Both the position numbers and the translations under genes were made by a program. Shown here piece by piece: positions 58,057-64,000 of a stretch of DNA of 64,000 nt. How positions within the stretch are numbered: position 1 is the stretch's first letter; each line of letters opens with the position of its first letter. The notes beneath the pieces are model-generated. The model had not been told where the DNA came from. It saw only the letters and a program-made list of their open reading frames with translations, and did not search any database. Source of the DNA: Gymnothorax reevesii (Eukaryota; Chordata; Actinopteri; Anguilliformes; Muraenidae); the NCBI GenBank assembly GCA_029721435.1, contig CM056573.1:98041947-98105946 (forward strand). The letters run 5' to 3'.

Positions 58057-61000
58057 GAGAGAGAAAGAGGAAAGAGCAGAAAGAGAGAGACAGAGACAGA
58101 GAGATTTTGAATTAGAGAAATTCGATAGAGAAGAAAGACTCCAAATGGAGCAACTAAAAATTAAAATTGAAACTAAAAAAAAATTTTGTGCCAGTCAGGA
58201 GGTAAAACTGGTGCCTCCATTTTCGGAAAAGGATGTTGACAACTATTTCCAGTGTTTTGAAAAGGTAGCAAAGAGTTGCCAGTGGCCAAAGGAACACTGG
58301 CCTCTGATGTTGCAAACTGTCCTCAAGGGTAAAGCTCAACAAGCCTATTCGGCTTTGTCTGCAGATGATTCCTCTGATTATGAGGTTGTCAAAAAGGTTA
58401 TTTTGAGAGCTTATGAGTTGGTTCCAGAGGCTTACCGACAGAAATTCAGAGGTCTGAAGAAATCTGAAAATCAGACTTATGTTGAATTTGCTAATGAAAA
58501 GCAGGTTTGCTTTGAGCGCTGGTGTACTTCTATGGAGGTCAAGGATGATTTCAACTCACTAAAAGAGATGGTGTTACTTGAAGAATTCAAGAACTGTGTT
58601 AAAGATGATGTTAAGACCTACCTTAATGAGAAGCAAGCACTGAATTTGCAATCAGCTGCCAAATTTGCAGATGAATATGTTCTCACACATAAGTCCAAAT
58701 TTCAGTCTAGCAGTAATAATAGATGGTCTCAATTTCAGAAAAAGGGTTACGGTGATACCCAAGATTCCTCACCCAAAGACAAATCTGGTGATGTTGCTCA
58801 GAAATCCAGTAAAAGGTCTGATCAAAGTGTGAAAGCTGACAGTGACAAAAGTGGTCTAGTTTGCAGTTATTGCAAGAAATCTGGTCATGTTACAACTAAC
58901 TGTTGGTTCCTTAAAGCTAAGAAAGAAAAAGAAAAGGATACCAAACCAAATGCCTTTGTGAAAACAAGGTTAGAAACCCCTGTAGTAGATAACCGATCTG
59001 CTAAATTGCCTGCTTCTTGTGGGGCTAAAAAGCCTGATACAGCTGACTTTGTGAGGGAGAAATTTCTTCCATTTGTGTCAGAGGGATTTGTGGCTCTAAA
59101 TCAGCATACTACTCCTGTCCCCATATATATCCTAAGGGATACCGGAGCTTCTCAGTCACTTTTGTTGATGGACTCCTTGGAGTTACGTGATGAGACCGCT
59201 TCAGGGGATTTCATACTTGTACAAGGTATTGAAGGGAGGACTGTATCTGTACCCCTGCGATCTATATTCTTGAAGTCAGATTTAGTTACAGGACAGGTGG
59301 AGGTGGGACTTATGTCAAGTCTACCTATAAAGGGTGTTTCTCTGTTGCTAGGCAATGACCTGGCTGGGGGCAAAGTAGTTCCCCCTGTACATCTTACTTC
59401 ACAGCCGAGCACTGAAGATGGGGATGAGGACCCATCTCTGTATCCTTCTTGCGCAGTGACTCGTGCTATGGCCAAGAAGGCTAAAGAAGAAGATGATGCG
59501 GTGCCGTCCAGTACATTGAATATTCAGGACTCAGGTGGTTCGCCTCATGACTCTGATTGGCCTACTATGGTTTCTCCGTTTGAGGACTTATCAGATACTT
59601 TTATCAGTTCTCTATTCAGCCAGCCGGATGGGTCTGGTGATTCTGATGTGTCTGGAGACTTGTCTCTGTCCAGAAAGCGGTTGATTGAGGAGCAAACTAA
59701 TGATCCTGAAATTTGTGTACTAAAGAAGAGAGCCCTTCCTGATAAAGAAATAGACGCAGTTCCAGTTGGGTATTATCTCAAGGATGGTGTGTTGATGCGG
59801 AAGTGGCGCCCTCCTGATATCCCTGCCAATGCAGATTGGGCAGTGGTCAGGCAAATTGTTGTTCCGAAGGTCTATAGGAATGAGATCTTAACAATGGCTC
59901 ATAGTTTACCTTTAGGAGGTCATCTTGGTGTTAACAAGACTGTTGATAAGATCATGAAACACTTCTTTTGGCCTGGGCTTCGGAAAGACGTTTCCAACTT
60001 TTGCAAAACCTGTCACACTTGTCAGGTAGTTGGAAAACACCAGTTAGACCCACCTGTAGCTCCATTGCAGCCTATCCCAGCATTTGGGGAGCCATTCTCT
60101 AGGGTCATTGTTGATTGCGTTGGTCCATTACCCAAGACTAGATCTGGAAATCAGTACTTGTTGACAATCATGTGTGCATCTACCAGATTCCCCGAAGCCA
60201 TACCTCTACGTAACATCAAGGCAACTGCAATCTCGAAGGCTTTGATAAAGTTCTTCACGTTGTTTGGTCTTCCCAGGGAAATTCAGTCTGACCAAGGTAG
60301 CAATTTCACTTCTGGTTTGTTTCAGCAGGTTGTGTATGAACTAGGTGCAAAGCAGATTCTTTCTAGTGCCTATCATCCAGAAAGTCAGGGTGCCTTAGAG
60401 CGGTTTCATTCCACTCTCAAGACAATGATGAGGACTTATTGTTATGACCATGAGAAAGACTGGGATGAAGGGGTTCATTTGCTGTTGTTTGCAGCTAGAG
60501 AAGCAGTGCAGGAGTCTACTGGATTCAGTCCATTTGAGCTAGTGTTTGGTCATGAAGTGAGAGGACCTTTGCTATTATTGAGTGAACAATGGCAAGAGAA
60601 AGAGCCGCATATCAGTCTGTTAGACTATGTTAGCAAGTTCAAGGAAAGATTGCGTGCAGCTTGTGACCTTGCCAAAGAGAACTTGAAATCAAGTCAGGGA
60701 AAAATGAAAACTTGGTATGATCATAAGGCTAGAAGCCGTGAGTTTAAACCAGGAGACAAGGTCCTTGTGTTGTTTCCCTTGCAGTCCAATCCATTGCAGG
60801 CTAGATTTCATGGTCCTTATGAAATTTTGACAAAACTCAATGATCTCAATTACATTGTGAAGACTCCAGATAGGAGAAAACCAAAACAATTGTGTCATAT
60901 TAACATGCTAAAGCCTTATCATGACAGAAATGCTAGGGTTGCAGCTGTCACTTCAGATTCTCCAATGGTCGAAACGTGTGAAGATGAGGGGGAGTTTCAA

Positions 61001-62467
61001 GATGATGAACCAAGAATTAAAGCTGAAGTTCTTTCATGTAAATTGTCAAAAACTGAAGTGTTGCAAAATCTTGATATAAAACTCCAGCACTTAGAACCCT
61101 CACAGAGAGATCAGTTTGAAAGGTTGATCAAGAAATATGAGGATTTGTTTCCTGATGTTCCAGAGAGAGTTACTATAGCCTCTCATGATGTAGATGTTGG
61201 TGATGCCAAACCAATAAAACAGCATCCGTACCGGATGAATCCTGAAAAGAGAAAGATTGCTGAGAAAGAGGTTGAGTACATGTTAGAACATGATATTATC
61301 AGACCCTCCAACTCAGATTGGAGTTCACCCTGTGTGCTAGTTCCAAAACCTGATGGAAGTACTAGATTCTGTACAGATTATCGCAAAGTCAATGCTGTAA
61401 CTAGAACTGATGTGTTTCCAATACCTAGGATTGATGATTGTATTGATAGAGTAGGGCAAGCAAAGTTTCTGACCAAGATTGATTTATTGAAGGGTTATTG
61501 GTGTGTGCCTTTAACTGAGAGGGCCAAGAGCATCTCTGCTTTTGCCACACCATCTGGGTTGTACCAGTATGAAGTCCTACCCTTTGGCATGAAAAATGCC
61601 CCAGCCACGTTCCAAAGGATGATACAGTCTACAATCGCCGGATTGCCACACACGGGTGCATACATCGATGACCTGATCACATGGAGTGACTCCTGGGAAG
61701 AACATCTAAAAGATGTAGAGACGTTGTTCCAGCGCCTGACCCAGGCTAACCTGACTGTTAACCTGAGCAAGAGTGACTTTGGTTGTGCTACTGTCACCTA
61801 TCTTGGCTACGTCATAGGCCAGGGTAAGGTGGCACCCATAAATGCTAAAGTCCAAGCCATCATGGACTTTCCAGTTCCTGACGACAAAAAAGCTTTGCGC
61901 CGCTTCCTTGGAATGATCGGGTACTACCGCAAGTTCTGCAAGAACTTTGCTGAGATTGCTCTCAGTCTAACTAACCAACTGAAGAAAGGCGTAAAGTTCA
62001 CCTGGGATGATGCATGCCAGAGAGCCTTCGATCACCTGAAGTCTCTGCTGTGTCACTTCCCCGTGCTCAAATCTCCTGACTTCAACAAACCGTTCTCCAT
62101 CGCGGTCGATGCTAGCGACCAAGCTTGTGGATCTGTGCTCCTGCAGAGAAGTGACTCTGATGACATTGAGCATCCCGTGGCATACTTCTCCAGGAAGTTC
62201 AATCGCCACCAAAGGAACTATTCCACAATAGAGAAGGAACTGTTGGCTCTGGTCCTTTCTTTACAACACTTTGAGGTTTATGTTTGTACAGGGGAAAAGC
62301 CAATGATTGTGTACACTGACCACAATCCGTTAATGTTTTTGAGTAAGATGAAAAACAAGAATCGGAGATTGTTGAATTGGAGTTTGATTTTACAGGAGTT
62401 TGACTTGGAAATTAAGCATGTGAAGGGTACAGACAATGTAATTGCTGATTGCTTATCTCGTGTTTGA
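58022..62467 (+). CDS. Gmr1-like Gag(C-terminal)-Pol polyprotein, 1481 codons
   Basis: The stated start is the first ATG of the frame; the genuine part begins around residue 9, after the frame break. Domains: coiled coil to about 50; SCAN-like Gag region about 60-227; CCHC zinc knuckle (C281, C284, H289, C294); aspartic protease (D373 in DTGA); integrase zinc finger (H627, H634, C664, C667) and catalytic D698, D757, E793 with 35-residue D-E spacing; reverse transcriptase about 1060-1260 with D1154 and YIDD (D1216, D1217); RNase H about 1355-1481 with D1363, an E near 1404-1406 and D1433, ending NVIADCLSRV. No stop interrupts it. Integrase lies before reverse transcriptase, unlike ordinary Ty3/gypsy. 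All visible catalytic residues are present, so pol may still be functional although gag is broken. Confidence 0.93.
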   Translation: MRGKKKKNREFEREKEERAERERQRQRDFELEKFDREERLQMEQLKIKIETKKKFCASQEVKLVPPFSEKDVDNYFQCFEKVAKSCQWPKEHWPLMLQTVLKGKAQQAYSALSADDSSDYEVVKKVILRAYELVPEAYRQKFRGLKKSENQTYVEFANEKQVCFERWCTSMEVKDDFNSLKEMVLLEEFKNCVKDDVKTYLNEKQALNLQSAAKFADEYVLTHKSKFQSSSNNRWSQFQKKGYGDTQDSSPKDKSGDVAQKSSKRSDQSVKADSDKSGLVCSYCKKSGHVTTNCWFLKAKKEKEKDTKPNAFVKTRLETPVVDNRSAKLPASCGAKKPDTADFVREKFLPFVSEGFVALNQHTTPVPIYILRDTGASQSLLLMDSLELRDETASGDFILVQGIEGRTVSVPLRSIFLKSDLVTGQVEVGLMSSLPIKGVSLLLGNDLAGGKVVPPVHLTSQPSTEDGDEDPSLYPSCAVTRAMAKKAKEEDDAVPSSTLNIQDSGGSPHDSDWPTMVSPFEDLSDTFISSLFSQPDGSGDSDVSGDLSLSRKRLIEEQTNDPEICVLKKRALPDKEIDAVPVGYYLKDGVLMRKWRPPDIPANADWAVVRQIVVPKVYRNEILTMAHSLPLGGHLGVNKTVDKIMKHFFWPGLRKDVSNFCKTCHTCQVVGKHQLDPPVAPLQPIPAFGEPFSRVIVDCVGPLPKTRSGNQYLLTIMCASTRFPEAIPLRNIKATAISKALIKFFTLFGLPREIQSDQGSNFTSGLFQQVVYELGAKQILSSAYHPESQGALERFHSTLKTMMRTYCYDHEKDWDEGVHLLLFAAREAVQESTGFSPFELVFGHEVRGPLLLLSEQWQEKEPHISLLDYVSKFKERLRAACDLAKENLKSSQGKMKTWYDHKARSREFKPGDKVLVLFPLQSNPLQARFHGPYEILTKLNDLNYIVKTPDRRKPKQLCHINMLKPYHDRNARVAAVTSDSPMVETCEDEGEFQDDEPRIKAEVLSCKLSKTEVLQNLDIKLQHLEPSQRDQFERLIKKYEDLFPDVPERVTIASHDVDVGDAKPIKQHPYRMNPEKRKIAEKEVEYMLEHDIIRPSNSDWSSPCVLVPKPDGSTRFCTDYRKVNAVTRTDVFPIPRIDDCIDRVGQAKFLTKIDLLKGYWCVPLTERAKSISAFATPSGLYQYEVLPFGMKNAPATFQRMIQSTIAGLPHTGAYIDDLITWSDSWEEHLKDVETLFQRLTQANLTVNLSKSDFGCATVTYLGYVIGQGKVAPINAKVQAIMDFPVPDDKKALRRFLGMIGYYRKFCKNFAEIALSLTNQLKKGVKFTWDDACQRAFDHLKSLLCHFPVLKSPDFNKPFSIAVDASDQACGSVLLQRSDSDDIEHPVAYFSRKFNRHQRNYSTIEKELLALVLSLQHFEVYVCTGEKPMIVYTDHNPLMFLSKMKNKNRRLLNWSLILQEFDLEIKHVKGTDNVIADCLSRV

Positions 62468-62602
62468 ATATGTATATATATATATATATATCCTGTGTTT
62501 ATTTGAATATTGTATGATATGTATATATAGACAAGTGTTCACTTAACCATTTTGTATTGAAAAGAAAAATTTTGCCTTTATGAGTCAAAATTTTTCCCTT
62601 TT

Positions 62603-62612
62603 GGAATGGAGG
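62603..62612 (+). other. polypurine tract of the Gmr1-like element
   Basis: ggaatggagg directly before the 3' LTR, the expected position of the plus-strand primer. Confidence 0.8.
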
Positions 62613-62676
62613 TGTAATGTGAATATAGGCCACTAGATGGCAGTATTTACCTTTTTTTTTGTTAAGCTCAGACTGG

Positions 62677-62718
62677 AGTCATGTTTAGACATGTCCTGGA
62701 CATGTCTGGGGCAAGTCT
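62677..62718 (+). promoter_or_regulatory. cluster of p53-family half-sites in the LTR
   Basis: Against RRRCWWGYYY: agtcatgttt (62677, 9/10), agacatgtcc (62687, 10/10), ggacatgtct (62698, 10/10), gggcaagtct (62709, 10/10). The spacers are 0, 1 and 1 bp. Two adjacent perfect half-sites with CATG cores make a consensus p53 response element. The cluster ends 50 bp upstream of the TATA box. Function is inferred from the match only. Confidence 0.75.
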
Positions 62719-62768
62719 CAGAAAATTAAAAAAAATAGGTCTAAATGTGGGTGGGGTCTGCAAAAGAG

Positions 62769-62775
62769 TATATAA
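62769..62775 (+). promoter_or_regulatory. TATA box of the Gmr1-like LTR
   Basis: tatataa within agagtatataaggaaaag; the transcription start would be expected ~30 bp downstream, near 62800. Confidence 0.75.
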
Positions 62776-63096
62776 GGAAAAGAATTGAGACAGTAAAGTA
62801 GTAGGAGAAATTGCAAGAAGAAGGATACGTGTGACCAGACCTGTCATTTCTGTTCAAGACCTGTTAAGTTTCTTTTGTGGATTTTTCTCATCCAGGACAT
62901 CACCAAGCCGCCCCACAAAAAGGACTGTAAATATTTCTGTTTTTTTATACTTATCAATCTTGGTCAGTTAGTTAGTTGTTATTAGTCTTTGTCTTTGTTT
63001 AAAAATTAAATGTGTTTAAGTTTTTAAAACTGTGTCTGTCATCCCTTGCTGTGGCTGTTGTGTTGTAGATTGTAATAACAAATTGGGGCCATAACA

Positions 63097-63880
63097 TTGG
63101 GTACATGCGCTCTTGGCTTTGACCTTTCAAGGTTGCTAAAGGTCATGCATACTCCCATTTAACCTCCCTTTGGGTAGGCTGCAACAATGCGTGCATGAAT
63201 ACAAGTTATATTAACTGTGCTTTAATGGAATTAGAATGGATCAGAACTATCTTTCTTCTTTCAGTGCTTGGCAGCCGTACCTCAGTCTTCTCGGTTGCTT
63301 CATTTTCAGTGGATTGAACAGAGATTCCAGTAATGGTTTGTTGACATATTTCAGCAAAAAACCAAAAAAAAACTATATTTAACAGAGTCTTATAACTGCC
63401 AAGCACATCTGTCAAGCATGAGGCCCAGCCTATGAAAAATGTATCACTTTCTCAGTGGCAAAATTCCGTCTGTTTTTGTTCAGTTGCTCAGGAGTCACAT
63501 GGTGAAGGCTTTCAAACTTGGAAAGACTTGGTAGTTTTTTTTTTTTTTTGGTTTTTTTTTTCCTGTGATTGGATATTATTCAAAACATCTATGTAATAAA
63601 TGTATTTAATTGTTGAAAAATGACCTTGGAGCAAGATTGATTAGGGATGAAACTCATCTATAGCCTGCATCTCTCATTCCCCTGTCATTTGCATAAAAGA
63701 ATCTTTGTGATATTAACCTCAAAAGGCATGAGGCAGCCTTATGGCTTGGGTCAAATTTACCCTCTGTGGACTGTCAACTTCAACAGCAAGCAAACTATGT
63801 CATGTGTTCCAAGTGGTGGGATTTCAGACTGAACAGTTGTACAAACAGACCCATATAAATCCTCATGAAGTAGGTGAGTA
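63097..63880. other. no recognisable feature; poly-T tract
   Basis: A poly-T tract (about 63534-63561) is the only notable element. The rest may be upstream DNA of the possible gene start at the window edge. Confidence 0.4.
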
Positions 63881-63901
63881 ACAGCACGTTCAGATCAACC
63901 C

Positions 63902-63990
63902 TATATAAAAGACCTGGCCAGTGCAATGCAGCTGGTAAAAGGACAAGAAAGAAACAGTTGAGTCACTGAGCCAGTATATCCAGCATCATG
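63902..63990 (+). promoter_or_regulatory. possible core promoter and translation start at the window edge
   Basis: TATA box tatataaaa at 63902, about 85 bp before an ATG at 63988 whose -3 base is A (gcatcATG). Expected transcription start near 63930, giving a ~55 bp 5' UTR free of other ATGs. The frame begins M-T-R-L and leaves the window after 13 bases, so no product can be named. A chance arrangement cannot be excluded. Confidence 0.4.
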
Positions 63991-64000
63991 ACAAGACTCC

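Larger units (their letters stand above)
57427..63096 (+). mobile_element. Gmr1-like Ty3/gypsy retrotransposon
   Basis: Components in order: LTR tail (57427-57543), tRNA-Pro primer site (57547-57563), gag with two frame breaks (from 57657), a long gag-pol frame (58022-62467), A/T-rich 3' UTR, polypurine tract (62603-62612) and complete 3' LTR (62613-63096). Integrase precedes reverse transcriptase, the defining feature of the Gmr1 group of deuterostome gypsy-type elements. The two LTR ends differ at 1 of 117 positions, so the copy is young. Because the 5' LTR has lost its first ~367 bp and the 5' flank is a gag fragment of another element, the normal target duplication cannot be read. The 5 bp right of the 3' LTR are ttggg. 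Confidence 0.93.
62613..63096 (+). repeat. 3' LTR, complete, 484 bp
   Basis: Begins tgtaatgtgaatatagg and ends ggggccataaca (TG...CA form). It contains four clustered p53-type half-sites (62677-62718), a TATA box (62769) and an A/T-rich stretch with attaaa (63006). The last 117 bp match the 5' LTR remnant. Confidence 0.92.

Noticed and set aside
57547..63096. Endogenous retrovirus
   Set aside because: The primer site resembles that of gammaretroviruses, but there is no env, pol is in the integrase-first Gmr1 order, and Gag has a SCAN-like region.

Overview
This window looks like teleost (ray-finned fish) nuclear DNA with no recognisable complete host gene. Almost everything identifiable is transposable-element DNA of kinds typical of fish: Tc1-like transposons with ~200 bp inverted repeats, hAT and Harbinger-type MITEs, L2, CR1 and other LINE fragments, a tRNA-like SINE with an L2-like tail, and several LTR-retrotransposon families. 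The CR1 and Gmr1-like elements fit a fish, but I cannot name the species. No tRNA, rRNA, CRISPR or bacterial features were seen.

Layout. 1-9 kb: mostly unassigned, with a minus-strand LINE remnant (1.65-2.3 kb), a possible reversed LTR (2.4-3.25 kb), a ~1.7 kb C-rich minisatellite with a 33 bp unit (3.67-5.36 kb) and two repeat-rich modules (6.5-7.2 and 7.7-8.6 kb). 9-19 kb: a dead but complete Tc1-like transposon (9.03-10.56 kb), a second Tc1 remnant split by a solo LTR (12.7-13.9 kb) and a 5'-truncated L2 LINE (16.7-18.6 kb). 19-31 kb: a hairpin, an LTR fragment facing a solo LTR, a Harbinger MITE, a LINE 3' end, a hAT element with a perfect 8 bp target duplication holding a nested LINE, and a SINE. 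31-36 kb: a TA-flanked MITE, a large foldback element carrying a hAT MITE, and an internally deleted chromodomain Ty3/gypsy element with a perfect 5 bp target duplication. 36-41 kb: a nest of CR1 inside Tc1 inside an older TA-flanked transposon inside a tandem repeat. 41-56 kb: hAT transposase remnants, a palindrome, a 1.4 kb inverted-repeat element, MITEs, two LINE remnants and a degraded Tc1 beside a (TA)n tract. 57-63.1 kb: the best-preserved element, a Gmr1-like Ty3/gypsy retrotransposon.

The Gmr1-like element is the highlight. Its 1481-codon frame encodes the end of Gag (SCAN-like region, CCHC knuckle), protease, integrase, reverse transcriptase and RNase H, with integrase before reverse transcriptase. 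That is the Ty1/copia order in a Ty3/gypsy-type element, the hallmark of the Gmr1 group. It uses a tRNA-Pro-like primer site. Its intact 3' LTR carries three perfect p53-family half-sites plus a fourth 9/10 match, about 50-90 bp upstream of a TATA box. Its 5' LTR is reduced to the last 117 bp and is joined to the leader and gag fragment of a related element; two gag frame breaks make this copy defective.

At the extreme right edge (63.9-64.0 kb) a TATA box and an ATG in good context may mark the start of a host gene running out of the window.
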